A stretch of 10,777 bases of DNA, taken from contig JAGXNZ010000078.1 in assembly GCA_019894655.1 (NCBI GenBank), positions 1 through 10,777 of the forward strand, given 5' to 3'. The stretch comes from Promethearchaeota archaeon. Its GTDB lineage: Archaea > Asgardarchaeota > Lokiarchaeia > Sigynarchaeales > SOKP01. Positions 1 through 7,837 of the stretch are shown here, one piece after another. Position 1 is the stretch's first letter, and each line of letters opens with the position of its first letter. Under the pieces are notes generated by a model, which made no database searches, was not told the DNA's origin, and saw only the letters and a program-made list of their open reading frames with translations. Made by a program: the position numbers and the translations under genes.

Positions 1-387
1 GAACAGTTAATAGAAATGGGAATATTAATAGGAACTGATTTTTATCCCGGTATTAAAGGGATTGGACAGCATAAAGCTCTCGAACTTATTAGAAAGTTCG
101 GTTCATTAGATAATATTATAAATAATAAAGTTAAGGTTGGAAAGATTGAAATTCACATTGAAAGAAGTATTATTGAACAAATAAAAGAGATATTTTTATA
201 CCCAGATATAAAAAAAGACTATCCAAAGATAATCTGGGAAAAAACTAAATACGAAAAAGTCGAAGAACTTCTGATAGAACAACATAATTTTTCAAAGCAA
301 AGGGTCGAAAACGCCATTGAACGCTTAAAAAAACAGACTTCTTCCAAAACACAAGTTTCGTTAGATAATTTCTTCAAAGAAAAATAA
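1..387 (+). CDS. fen: Flap endonuclease 1 (FEN1/XPG family), C-terminal part, 5' end outside window
   Basis: FEN1 removes 5' flaps in Okazaki fragment maturation and base excision repair, acting with the PCNA clamp. The frame is open from base 1, so the gene enters from the left; 128 residues are visible against about 340 for the family, so roughly the N-terminal 210 (most of the nuclease core) are missing. Seen: a GTD motif at visible residues 11-13, whose Asp is one of the conserved metal-binding acids, then a helix-two-turn-helix (KGIG followed by KALELI) that grips duplex DNA. The C terminus carries a classic PIP box, Q118-V-S-L121-D-N-F124-F125, three residues before the end. The loop after GTD looks one residue shorter than the usual archaeal NPGGIKGIG. 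The ATG at 16 is internal, not the start. Family assignment is firm; the catalytic N-terminal residues cannot be judged here. Confidence 0.95.
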   Translation, partial: EQLIEMGILIGTDFYPGIKGIGQHKALELIRKFGSLDNIINNKVKVGKIEIHIERSIIEQIKEIFLYPDIKKDYPKIIWEKTKYEKVEELLIEQHNFSKQRVENAIERLKKQTSSKTQVSLDNFFKEK

Positions 388-459
388 AAATTATTTAAAA
401 AAAAGCAAAAATTTTTACAAAATTATTCTTTCATATTTTTAGAACACTAAAAATAGTAT

Positions 460-466
460 TAAAGGA
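460..466 (+). promoter_or_regulatory. Ribosome binding site of cdc48
   Basis: The sequence AAAGGAT ends six bases before the ATG at 473; its AGGA core can pair with the UCCU at the 3' end of archaeal 16S rRNA. It supports the ATG at 473. AT-rich stretches at about 391-404 and 430-440 (CATATTTTT) are possible TATA elements, but neither is decisive. Confidence 0.45.
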
Positions 467-472
467 TCTAAT

Positions 473-2707
473 ATGTCAACAAAAGAGAATAACAATAATA
501 ACTCAAATGGTAAGGATTATCCAATAATATCTTTACGAGTACAAGAAGCAAAAAAAAGGGATATTGGTCGGAATATAGCAAGAATTGATCAGGAAACCAT
601 GGAAAAGTTAGACATAAAAACAGGTGAATATATCGCCCTAGTTGGAAAGAAAGAGAGTGCAGGAATAGCTTGGCCCAGCTATCCTCAAGATAGTGGTTTA
701 GGGATCATACGCATTGATTCTAGATTGAAAAAGAATATAGGAACGAATATAGACGAAACGATTCAAATCAGAAAAGCAAAAACTCATTCCGCTCAAAATA
801 TCGTTTTAGCACCAATTAGTGTTAAAATAAAAACGAATCCAAGGTTTGAAACCTTCGTTAAACGAAAATTGAGTAATCACCCCGTTACTATTGACGATTT
901 TATATTTATCTCAATAGGCATCAGCCGGGAAATTACTTTTAAGGTCATAAGTATGAGACCTAGCGGAATTTGTATTATTAAACCAGAGTCAGTTCTTCAT
1001 ATAAGTGAACACATTACTGAAGATGAAGAGCGGGGGACAGATTATGTTACATATGAAAATGTTGGAGGTTTAGATCGTGAAATACAAAGAGTTAGAGAGA
1101 TGGTTGAACTCCCACTAAGACATCCTTCATTATTTAAGCGTTTGGGCATTGATCCTCCAAAAGGCGTTTTATTAAGAGGTCCTCCAGGTTGCGGGAAAAC
1201 TCTATTAGCTAAAGCTGTAGCAAACGAAAGCGAAGCGTTTTTTATTTCAATAAATGGACCCGAAATAATGAGCAAGTTTTATGGGGAATCAGAAAAAAAA
1301 TTGCGTAAAATATTCATTGAGGCTGAAGAGAAAAGTCCTTCAATAATTTTTATTGATGAAATTGACGCTATCGCGCCTAAGAGAGAAACTGTTACTGGAG
1401 AAGTTGAAAGAAGGGTTGTAGCTCAATTATTAGCGTTAATGGACGGGTTACATGGTAGAGGCAAGGTAATAGTAATCGGTGCAACAAATCGACCCAATAG
1501 TTTGGATTCTGCACTAAGGCGTCCAGGTAGATTCGATCGCGAAATAGAAATAAAAGTTCCTAATGAGAAAGGGAGAAGAGAAGTTTTCCAAATTCACACG
1601 AGAAGTATGCCTCTCGACAAAAAAATCTCCTTAAAAGAATTTGCTAATATTACTCATGGGTTTGTAGGAGCTGATATTTCTGCTGTATGTCGAGAAGCTG
1701 CAATGTCAGCACTGAGGAGATATCTCCCACAGATAAATTTAGAATCAGAAATAATAGATCCCGAGTTACTCGAACAAATAGAGGTTACTAAAGCTGATTT
1801 TGAGGAAGCCTTAAAAGAAGTAATGCCATCTGGAATAAGAGAAGTGTTCGTCGAAATACCAAATGTTACATGGGATCAGATAGGTGGATTGGAAGATATA
1901 AAGCAAAAATTGATAGAATCTGTTGATTGGCCTTTATCTCATCCTAAAATATTCGAACGAATGGGGATAAATCCTCCAAGAGGAATCCTGCTTTATGGTC
2001 CCCCAGGATGTGGAAAAACACTTTTAGCTCGGGCAGTAGCAAACGAAAGTAAGGCAAATTTTATATCAATTAAAGGACCCGAATTGATATCAAAATATGT
2101 CGGAGAAAGCGAAAAAGCAATTCGTGAAGTGTTCCGCAAAGCTAAAATGGCAGCACCATGTATCATTTTTTTTGATGAATTTGATTCGATAGCTCCCAGT
2201 AGAGGTAGACACACTACCGACTCAGGGGTTTCAGAAAAGGTCCTCTCGCAATTTTTAACCGAGTTGGATGGATTAGAAGTAAAAAAAGATATTATCGTAA
2301 TTGCTGCTACTAACCGCCCCGATATTTTAGATCCTGCTTTGATAAGACCGGGGAGAATTGATAGGATACTACTCGTTCCCGCTCCTAATGAAGATGGACG
2401 AGAAAAAATTCTAAATATTTTTACCAAAGGTATGCCTTTAGCAGCTAATATTGATTTAAACGCGTTAAATAAAAAGCTAGATGGTTTCACTGGAGCAGAT
2501 GTAGAAACTTTATGTCGTGAAGCTGGCATGATTGCTTTAAGAGAAAATTTGAGAGCAAGGAAAATTACCGAAGAACACTTTGAAAAGGCAACAGAGTCGG
2601 TTTACCCGAGCATGACACCAGAAATAATTAAGTGGTATGAAGCTTTTGGAAAAAAATTAAAAAGTAGAATCATTCAACAATCAAAAGAAGATCTAATGGT
2701 TGTTTAA
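473..2707 (+). CDS. cdc48: Cdc48/VAT (p97-type) AAA+ unfoldase with two ATPase rings
   Basis: Cytosolic hexameric ATPase that unfolds proteins, in archaea probably feeding the proteasome. Seen: a polar Asn-rich leader (residues 4-13), an N-terminal substrate/adaptor domain (about 15-185), then rings D1 and D2. D1 has Walker A GPPGCGKT at 236-243, Walker B DE at 295-296, pore loop K268-F-Y-G271, sensor-1 N339 and arginine fingers in GRFDR at 352-356. D2 has Walker A 509-516, pore loop K541-Y-V-G544 and Walker B DE at 568-569. All residues needed for ATP hydrolysis in both rings appear intact. The length of 744 is normal for archaeal Cdc48. The C terminus ends in DLMVV and lacks the HbYX tail that many proteasome-docking ATPases carry. 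The gene lies 85 bp after fen with its own ribosome binding site, so it may be read separately. Confidence 0.97.
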   Translation: MSTKENNNNNSNGKDYPIISLRVQEAKKRDIGRNIARIDQETMEKLDIKTGEYIALVGKKESAGIAWPSYPQDSGLGIIRIDSRLKKNIGTNIDETIQIRKAKTHSAQNIVLAPISVKIKTNPRFETFVKRKLSNHPVTIDDFIFISIGISREITFKVISMRPSGICIIKPESVLHISEHITEDEERGTDYVTYENVGGLDREIQRVREMVELPLRHPSLFKRLGIDPPKGVLLRGPPGCGKTLLAKAVANESEAFFISINGPEIMSKFYGESEKKLRKIFIEAEEKSPSIIFIDEIDAIAPKRETVTGEVERRVVAQLLALMDGLHGRGKVIVIGATNRPNSLDSALRRPGRFDREIEIKVPNEKGRREVFQIHTRSMPLDKKISLKEFANITHGFVGADISAVCREAAMSALRRYLPQINLESEIIDPELLEQIEVTKADFEEALKEVMPSGIREVFVEIPNVTWDQIGGLEDIKQKLIESVDWPLSHPKIFERMGINPPRGILLYGPPGCGKTLLARAVANESKANFISIKGPELISKYVGESEKAIREVFRKAKMAAPCIIFFDEFDSIAPSRGRHTTDSGVSEKVLSQFLTELDGLEVKKDIIVIAATNRPDILDPALIRPGRIDRILLVPAPNEDGREKILNIFTKGMPLAANIDLNALNKKLDGFTGADVETLCREAGMIALRENLRARKITEEHFEKATESVYPSMTPEIIKWYEAFGKKLKSRIIQQSKEDLMVV

Positions 2708-2775
2708 TATTCATAAAATTAATTTGTAAGATATTATTTTATGTTATTGTAACAAATTTAAATTAAATTTAGTAA

Positions 2776-2782
2776 AAGGTGG
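2776..2782 (+). promoter_or_regulatory. Ribosome binding site without a normal start codon behind it
   Basis: AAGGTGG, with the core AGGTG at 2777-2781, is the best Shine-Dalgarno match in the window. It is followed by TTTATTATCG. The only initiation-like codons at workable distance are ATT at 2786 (4 bases after the core) and ATC at 2789 (7 bases after), both in frame with the long open frame that follows. A TATA-like TTTAAATTAAA lies just upstream at about 2757-2767. Confidence 0.5.
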
Positions 2783-2785
2783 TTT

Positions 2786-3061
2786 ATTATCGAAAGTCAC
2801 AGATGGAATCAAAAACCTATCGTAAATTCTTTAATAGATATTCTGATAAAAAATAAAGGCGAAATTTTAGATAAACGTTTAGAAGAATTGCTAAAGAAAG
2901 AATTCCCATTTATTCAATCACTAATGTTAGAAGAGCTCCTAATGAAACTGGAAAGTCGAAGTATAATTAATGTATTTAGGGTTTCAAAAACAAAAAAAAT
3001 GATAGTGCTGAACAAAAGAAACCAACAAATTAGAAGTGAAATAATGGAAGAGTTAAATTGA
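2786..3061 (+). CDS. Small winged-helix-like protein, apparent AUU or AUC start
   Basis: Read by hand: the frame opens after a TAA at 2759-2761 and runs to TGA at 3059-3061, encoding about 90 residues. Counting from the ATC at 2789, residues 13-22 (NSLIDILIKN), 28-37 and 43-56 look like three amphipathic helices, followed by short strands with a basic turn (58-75, containing SKTKK), the layout of a winged helix-turn-helix. A charged helix ends the protein. No ATG, GTG or TTG occurs before the TTG at 2888 or ATG at 2924, which would remove the first helices. The strong ribosome binding site at 2776-2782 argues for ATT (2786) or ATC (2789). It lies 78 bp after cdc48 and may be cotranscribed. 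It overlaps the end of the convergent herA-like gene by 9 bp. The DNA-binding role is inferred from the predicted fold only; the specific family is not recognised. A sequencing error that removed a normal start is the main alternative. Confidence 0.7.
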   Translation: MIESHRWNQKPIVNSLIDILIKNKGEILDKRLEELLKKEFPFIQSLMLEELLMKLESRSIINVFRVSKTKKMIVLNKRNQQIRSEIMEELN

Positions 3062-4579
3062 GTGAATTTTTTTCCAATTAACACATTCTTGAGCGAGAGT
3101 TTTATGTTCAGTTGGAGATTTAAATTTTCTTTCTCGGATATCTACAAATATTGGATAATTTACGGCATTTCCCATTAATAACATTTCACCAACGCCAAGG
3201 CTTGAAATCATATTAGCGAATTCCTTTGTGATTGCCTCAGAACTGTCCATTAAATGCTTTAAATCGTAAGGATTTTTAATATTAAGAATTAATTGCGAAT
3301 TTGTTTGCGATAAAGCAGTAGTGCTTAACTTTTTAGGCCTTTGACTTATTAAACATAAACAAGCCATAAATTTCCTTCCTTCTCTAGCAATTGTTTCAAT
3401 TATATGTTTTGAAATTGCTTTAGAATGAGCTGCTTCTGGGCAGAATTGGTGTGATTCTTCAATTATCAATAAAAAAGGAGGAATCTCATTCATTCTTCGT
3501 AGATAAAACAAGCGAGTGCATATATAATCGACAATTATCTGTTTTTTACGAATCGAAATTTCATTTTGAAGATTGAAAATAGAAATTGCTCCTTGCTCCA
3601 CAAAATTATTTATAACCGGATTTTCTTGAGGACCAAACAATTTTAACCGGTTCAATTCAGATAACCACCCTAGTAGAGCTTGTTTAGTAGTTTTATTACT
3701 TTCTGAATCATTTTCAATTTCTTCAATAATTGCATTAAGTGTGTATTTTTTTTTAAAATCATTATTTTTTCTCAAGTTCTTAATGTATTTAGCTAACTCT
3801 CTTAATTGAACATGAGATATTTGTTCTTGATATTTTTTAAAACTATAAGCGCCCAAGTTAGGGGTTGAAATTTGGAAGTATGATGTATCAACAACTTTAG
3901 TTTTACTCTTTAATGCAGGAATATTTTTAAGATAACTATATTCACCGTGTACATCAATCATAATGATCGCTGGTGTTCCATAACTGGTTTCTCTTGTTAA
4001 TAATTCTTCGATCAATACTGAAGTAAGATAGCTTTTGCCTCCTCCCGAGATTGAGAGAATAGCAAAATGTTTGTTTAGTAATCGATCCATATCGATAAAA
4101 GCTTCGATGTCAGTTACTTTAACTTTTCCTACATTTAATCCATGTTTAGGATTAATACCAATAAAATCCTCAAGGATTTCTTTTTGAACTAAAAATACCT
4201 CTTTGCCGGGACTTGCTGGATACATCATCCTCTTTATCATGCTAAACTCAGTTTCATCAGAGTTATGGAATTCTACTATTCCTAAGTTTTTTACAATTGC
4301 AATAGCGTATTCAAAATCGTCGCTGGGAAAGAGCCCTTTTAGAATATTTGGATTAGTTTCGCTGTTATAAGCTTTAATTGTAAGAGCATCAGAGAAGTAT
4401 TCGTTTAAAAGTACAATTTTTTCAATTACGCCTATTAAATAACCTTCAATAGATTTAGTATATACAAACAATCCCTTTTTAACGAGTAATCCACCAGTTC
4501 TCTTATTTATAACAAAAGGATACTTTGAAACATCAGGTAATTGAAGAAAATTAAAGACTATGCCAAGTTTTTGAGACAT
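3053..4579 (-). CDS. herA: HerA/DUF87-type hexameric ATPase of the FtsK-HerA superfamily
   Basis: HerA-type motors translocate along DNA; in archaea the classic member works with nuclease NurA and Mre11-Rad50 in end resection. Seen in 508 residues: an N-terminal beta-rich region (about 1-110) that would match the HAS barrel, Walker A S176-ISGG-GKS183, the DVHGEYS motif at 209-215, a Walker B-like LLIIEES at 370-376 followed by HQFCPE, and the ISQRP motif at 411-415 with downstream SQTNSQLIL, all typical of archaeal HerA proteins. The first Walker A glycine is Ser and the usual Walker B Asp is Glu374; similar substitutions are known in the family, so activity is still likely. NurA, Mre11 and Rad50 are not in the window, so it could be a paralogue with another job. 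The start ATG has no ribosome binding site but a TATA-like element about 29 bases upstream, suggesting a leaderless message. Confidence 0.88.
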   Translation of the reverse strand: MSQKLGIVFNFLQLPDVSKYPFVINKRTGGLLVKKGLFVYTKSIEGYLIGVIEKIVLLNEYFSDALTIKAYNSETNPNILKGLFPSDDFEYAIAIVKNLGIVEFHNSDETEFSMIKRMMYPASPGKEVFLVQKEILEDFIGINPKHGLNVGKVKVTDIEAFIDMDRLLNKHFAILSISGGGKSYLTSVLIEELLTRETSYGTPAIIMIDVHGEYSYLKNIPALKSKTKVVDTSYFQISTPNLGAYSFKKYQEQISHVQLRELAKYIKNLRKNNDFKKKYTLNAIIEEIENDSESNKTTKQALLGWLSELNRLKLFGPQENPVINNFVEQGAISIFNLQNEISIRKKQIIVDYICTRLFYLRRMNEIPPFLLIIEESHQFCPEAAHSKAISKHIIETIAREGRKFMACLCLISQRPKKLSTTALSQTNSQLILNIKNPYDLKHLMDSSEAITKEFANMISSLGVGEMLLMGNAVNYPIFVDIRERKFKSPTEHKTLAQECVNWKKIHSI

Positions 4580-4602
4580 TGAATTTAGATAAGCAAAAAT
4601 AG

Positions 4603-4614
4603 TAATAAATATAG
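4603..4614 (-). promoter_or_regulatory. TATA-like element of herA
   Basis: On the minus strand this reads CTATATTTATTA, centred about 29 bases before the herA ATG at 4579. That spacing puts transcription start at or just before the ATG. No Shine-Dalgarno sequence is present between the two. Placement is inferred from sequence only. Confidence 0.5.
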
Positions 4615-4654
4615 ATAAGAGACAGAATTTACTGATTTAAAAAGAAGGTATCTT

Positions 4655-4665
4655 AAAAAAAAAAA
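4655..4665 (-). terminator. T11 tract, likely terminator of the 219-residue membrane protein gene
   Basis: Eleven consecutive T on the minus strand start 25 bases after the stop codon of the membrane protein gene (TAA at 4690-4692). Archaeal RNA polymerase terminates on such U tracts without a hairpin. It lies just ahead of the herA promoter, so it would separate the two genes. Confidence 0.6.
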
Positions 4666-4689
4666 TATGGATGAAATAACATTTAGGCT

Positions 4690-5349
4690 TTATTTCTCCA
4701 ATTTTCCCATTACTCTTAATATTACATAGTATCCGTTTTTCCAAAAGTAGATCATAAATAAAGTGACTGCTAAAATCGCAAAGAACGAAATTCCTGCGAA
4801 TAAAATCCAATTACCAGCTGAAAATGAGGCCAAAAATGCAGAGAAAGGTGAACTTGGGCTAGGACCGAGCAAAATTTCTTGAATTAAAGCGATTACAAAC
4901 CCTATAATAATTGCCATTATGCTTATTAACAAGCCCCCAGCTGCGATTTTAACATCGGCGCGATTTTTATACTTTTCTTCAATTTCTCTTACTTTGAAAA
5001 CGAAGTGTAACACCCAACTTCTTCCTTTTTTGAATAGTCCAAAGAAGAAAATTAACAAAAAGAATAAACCCGCTAAGAACGCTGCGATTATTGCAATTTG
5101 GTATCCTAAACTTAGGGCTAGGAATGATGCTAATTTTCCAGTTGGCATTATAAAATCAAATATCGACCAGATACCTCCTGCAATGGAAATCAAACAAGAA
5201 ATTACGATGATAATGTAAAATATTTGTCCTACAGTCCGTTGCTTTGAATTAAAACTCTCTGCAGAACTTTCATAAGATTCTTCCATTTCTTTCACTAAAC
5301 TATTATATTTAACAAATTTATAACAATCTAAGTATATAAAATTGTTCAT
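4690..5349 (-). CDS. Four-helix membrane protein of unknown function
   Basis: Not recognised. The longest reading is 219 residues with four clear hydrophobic segments at about 43-66, 76-105, 134-160 and 180-202, preceded by a polar, Ser/Glu-rich N terminus and with a basic and acidic loop (107-133, KKGR and REIEEKYKNRAD) between helices 2 and 3. A short Pro/Ser loop (GPSPSSP, 162-168) joins helices 3 and 4. No catalytic motif is visible; an integral membrane protein with small loops is all that can be claimed. The start is uncertain: Met22 (ATG at 5286) has a TATA-like element (5301-5313) about 22 bases upstream, which would give a near-leaderless message and a 198-residue protein, while the first ATG at 5349 has no ribosome binding site. 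It follows the kinase gene by 40 to 103 bp on the same strand. Confidence 0.8.
   Translation of the reverse strand: MNNFIYLDCYKFVKYNSLVKEMEESYESSAESFNSKQRTVGQIFYIIIVISCLISIAGGIWSIFDFIMPTGKLASFLALSLGYQIAIIAAFLAGLFFLLIFFFGLFKKGRSWVLHFVFKVREIEEKYKNRADVKIAAGGLLISIMAIIIGFVIALIQEILLGPSPSSPFSAFLASFSAGNWILFAGISFFAILAVTLFMIYFWKNGYYVILRVMGKLEK
5301..5313 (-). promoter_or_regulatory. TATA-like element inside the long reading of the membrane protein
   Basis: The minus strand reads GTTAAATATAATA, about 22 bases before the internal ATG at 5286. This is close to the spacing seen at other starts in the window and favours 5286 over 5349 as the true start. Its position inside the longer reading frame is the main point. 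Confidence 0.35.
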
Positions 5350-5389
5350 TCTAGCTTAAATTTAAAATAAAGAACTTAAAGTGAATATC

Positions 5390-6928
5390 TTAATTGGTTT
5401 CTCTATTTTGGAGCGTTTCAATGTATGTTTTAAAGAAATTTTTTTCGTTTAAATGCGAATATAAATTAATTGACATTTTGTAAATCTGATTATAAACCCT
5501 CTGATGATTTATGTCAGGAGTCCATTTCTTATCCACCTTACAAATATTCTCAGCAGCTTTAACAGCATCAGGAAACAATCCAGCACCTGTTGCCGCTAAA
5601 ATTGCCGCTCCTAAAGATGTTGCTTCCTCAACTACATTTCTTACACAAGTTATACCTATTACATCAGAGTAAATTTGATTCCAAAAATCTGAACGAGACC
5701 CCCCTCCCGTTACCTTTATTTCTTTTGGAGATATTCCTAACTCTCTAAAGATTTCAATATTCTTTCTTATTTCAAATGCCACACCCTCCATAATAGAACG
5801 TATAATATCTCTTCTTTTATGACCCAATGATAAACCGTATATTAAACCTCGCGCATATGGGTTCCAATGAGGTGCTCCCGCACCAACCAAATGCGGGATG
5901 GTCAATAGTGAGTTAGCTCCAATGGGCGACTTTTCAGCTTCTTCAGTTAAAATAACATATGGATCTTGATTTTGTTTTTCAGCTTGTTCACACTCTTTTG
6001 CCCCAAGTTCGTCCCTAAACCACCTTAAAAAGGCTCCAGAAGTAAAAATACTAGCCTCTTGTACCCACGCGCCAGGAATTGCATGGCAACTACATAATAC
6101 ACGCTTTTTCGGATCAAGTTTAGGTTGTTCTAAATAAGCTAATATAAAACTTCCAGTTCCAGTCGTGACTTTAATGTTTCCAGGAGAGACGACACCTACT
6201 CCCAGTGCTGCTGATTGTTGATCGCCTGCTCCAGTTACTACTAGAGTTTTTTTGTCAAATAAAGTATCCTTAGTTGTGATTTCGCCTATATCAATTCCAC
6301 TCTCTACGGGTTCAGGCATTTTATCCAAGTCAATTTCTAGTTCTGAAGCAATCTCATCTGAATATTTAAGTTTGTTAATATCAAAAAGCATTGTCCTTGA
6401 AGCGTTAGAGTGGTCTGTATAGAATTGTCCAGTCAATTTATATATGATGTAATCTGAAACAAGTAAGAATTTATGAGTTTTTTGATATATCTCAGGTTTT
6501 TCATCTTTGAACCATAAAATTTTTGTCGCTGAAAAATAAGGATCAATAGTTAACCCCGTAGAGTTATATATTTTATCTTCTCCTATTTTTTTCTTAATAA
6601 ACTCAACTTGGTTAGTAGTTCTTCGATCTTGCCACACTAACGCATTGTGTAGGGTGTTCCCTTCTCGATCTACAGGAACAATTGTTTCGCGCTGATTAGT
6701 AACAGAAAGACTAACAATTTCTGATTTATCAATCCCACTCTTCTTAATTCCCCTTTCTATGGTCTTTTTAAGTGATTCCCACCACAAATTAGCATCTTGC
6801 TCCACATAAGAAGGAACTGGATAAAAACTCTCCCACTCTTGGTAGTCACTTGATATTATTGAACCAGACATATCAAAAATAAATGTTCTACATCCAGTAG
6901 TTCCAAGGTCGAGTGCTGCAACAAACAT
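5390..6928 (-). CDS. glpK: Glycerol kinase-like FGGY-family carbohydrate kinase
   Basis: FGGY kinases phosphorylate polyols and sugars in the cytosol; glycerol kinase makes sn-glycerol 3-phosphate from glycerol and ATP. Seen in 512 residues (E. coli GlpK has about 500): the N-terminal phosphate-binding DLGTTGCR (7-14), NQRE with R80-E81, VWQDRRT (98-104), IDPYFSATK with Y131, SNASRTMLF (174-182), GDQQ with D236 as the expected catalytic base, GTGSF with F261, and the ADP-binding GGGSR at 408-412. Arg, Glu, Tyr, Asp and Phe match the glycerol-contacting residues of E. coli GlpK (R83, E84, Y135, D245, F270), which favours glycerol over xylulose. Parts of the C-terminal half (GAPHWNPYARG) look more xylulokinase-like, so another polyol remains possible. 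A TATA-like element lies about 22 bases before the ATG and there is no ribosome binding site. No glycerol facilitator or glycerol 3-phosphate dehydrogenase gene is adjacent. Confidence 0.88.
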   Translation of the reverse strand: MFVAALDLGTTGCRTFIFDMSGSIISSDYQEWESFYPVPSYVEQDANLWWESLKKTIERGIKKSGIDKSEIVSLSVTNQRETIVPVDREGNTLHNALVWQDRRTTNQVEFIKKKIGEDKIYNSTGLTIDPYFSATKILWFKDEKPEIYQKTHKFLLVSDYIIYKLTGQFYTDHSNASRTMLFDINKLKYSDEIASELEIDLDKMPEPVESGIDIGEITTKDTLFDKKTLVVTGAGDQQSAALGVGVVSPGNIKVTTGTGSFILAYLEQPKLDPKKRVLCSCHAIPGAWVQEASIFTSGAFLRWFRDELGAKECEQAEKQNQDPYVILTEEAEKSPIGANSLLTIPHLVGAGAPHWNPYARGLIYGLSLGHKRRDIIRSIMEGVAFEIRKNIEIFRELGISPKEIKVTGGGSRSDFWNQIYSDVIGITCVRNVVEEATSLGAAILAATGAGLFPDAVKAAENICKVDKKWTPDINHQRVYNQIYKMSINLYSHLNEKNFFKTYIETLQNRETN

Positions 6929-6944
6929 AGTTGATAAAACGCTT

Positions 6945-6956
6945 TTAATATTTAGT
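6945..6956 (-). promoter_or_regulatory. TATA-like element of the glycerol kinase gene
   Basis: The minus strand reads ACTAAATATTAA, centred 20 to 24 bases before the ATG at 6928. There is no ribosome binding site in the short leader, again suggesting a leaderless or very short-leader message. The 99-bp gap behind it also holds a T6 run (7014-7019 on the minus strand) that may end the zinc-ribbon transcript. Confidence 0.4.
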
Positions 6957-7027
6957 TTTAATGATATGTAATAGATTGTGTTATGAAATAAAAACTATCA
7001 TCAACGGTTGTATGAAAAAACTTAATT

Positions 7028-7705
7028 TTATTTCACTTTTTTAAACCCACATTGTTGACACACTACTCCAACTTCATGACTATAAACTTGCGTAAGGGGC
7101 CCATTACAAATCGGACACTTCACATCAAATGTTGGAAACCATTGTCCTTTAATATTGGGAACTTCTTTTAAAGTATTAATGAATTTCAGTTTCTCTATAT
7201 CCTGCTTATTTATCTGCAGCAACTGTTGTTCTTCAGCAATAGATTTTCCTTTTGGAGCTAAAACCATTAAAAATCTCATTTTTTTCGGAGAATTTAGTAA
7301 CGATAATGTTCGTAATATAGCTCCTTCTTTATATTGCTCAAATAATTTAGCTAATTCTGGAGGGGCTAAAGCTACTAATGTTGCTTGCGAATCTTTAGAT
7401 TCTACGATAACTTTTTGGACAAGGATTTGGAAAATTCTTCTGTCATAGTCCATTCCCCAGATAAAAACCCATGGTTTTATATCGTAATCCTCATCTTTAG
7501 GTCCAACGATTCTTTTGATACATTCCACCCATGAATAATGGCTAAAATTATATAAATTAGAGCGTAAATCATCAAAAAATCCTGGTTCAATTACGGGAAA
7601 AGTTTTGATTATATTTTTCAGTGATAATAATTTAACTTCAGTCAAAATTTTTGTGTTAAGACTATCCCACGGCGTGTATGTGAAGACTGAAAAGAAATTG
7701 CTCAT
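7028..7705 (-). CDS. Protein of unknown function with C-terminal zinc ribbon
   Basis: Not recognised as a known family. It has 225 residues. The C-terminal 30 form a clear zinc ribbon: C197-P-I-C200, 15 residues, then C216-Q-Q-C219-G, with a basic tail (KKVK). The first 190 residues look like a mixed alpha/beta globular domain with aromatic-rich segments (SHYSWVECIKRIVG at 55-68; KPWVFIWGMDYDRR at 77-90), hydrophobic strands such as ATLVALAP (108-115) and RFLMVLAP (144-151), and a helical stretch (155-183). No nuclease, kinase or methylase motif is seen. The ribbon could bind nucleic acid or protein; this is inference. It has no ribosome binding site; a TATA-like ATTTAAAGG lies about 30 bases before the ATG. 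It is divergent from the nucleotidyltransferase-like gene, with a 132-bp shared upstream region. Confidence 0.85.
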   Translation of the reverse strand: MSNFFSVFTYTPWDSLNTKILTEVKLLSLKNIIKTFPVIEPGFFDDLRSNLYNFSHYSWVECIKRIVGPKDEDYDIKPWVFIWGMDYDRRIFQILVQKVIVESKDSQATLVALAPPELAKLFEQYKEGAILRTLSLLNSPKKMRFLMVLAPKGKSIAEEQQLLQINKQDIEKLKFINTLKEVPNIKGQWFPTFDVKCPICNGPLTQVYSHEVGVVCQQCGFKKVK

Positions 7706-7837
7706 GATTTTTTAAATCTAATTTATGATATCCTTTAAATTTTAATATTTACGATAGATTAGTGGTTTAAAATATAAAAATAAGATTTAAGAAATATTAC
7801 TCTTATTCACTTATTAAATATTAAACGAGATTATTAA
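7706..7837. promoter_or_regulatory. Divergent promoter region
   Basis: These 132 bases separate two divergent genes. Leftward, ATTTAAAGG on the minus strand at about 7731-7740 sits about 30 bases before the ATG at 7705. Rightward, TTTAAAATATAAAAA at 7766-7780 is a strong TATA-like run that would give a leader of about 35-40 bases; a second candidate, TTATTAAATATT at 7811-7822, lies about 21 bases before the ATG at 7838. No RNA gene or clear operator palindrome was seen. Confidence 0.4.

Noticed and set aside
1993..2529. Long open frame on the minus strand inside cdc48, and a shorter one at 1042-1275
   Set aside because: Both lie fully inside the cdc48 reading frame opposite the conserved AAA+ motifs and give no sensible protein; they are antisense shadows.
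2888..3061. TTG at 2888 or ATG at 2924 as the start of the small winged-helix gene
   Set aside because: Either would cut away one or two predicted helices and ignore the strong ribosome binding site at 2776-2782.
4919..5218. Plus-strand open frame opposite the four-helix membrane protein
   Set aside because: It is the complement of hydrophobic codons and gives a Lys/Asn-rich product with no promoter or ribosome binding site.
5390..6928. Xylulokinase as the name for the FGGY kinase
   Set aside because: The glycerol-binding Arg-Glu pair (R80, E81), Y131 and F261 are present and the xylulokinase MHG-type substrate motif is not seen, so a glycerol kinase-like call is better, though not certain.
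7155..7448. Plus-strand open frame opposite the zinc-ribbon gene
   Set aside because: It is antisense to a better-supported gene and has no recognisable domain.
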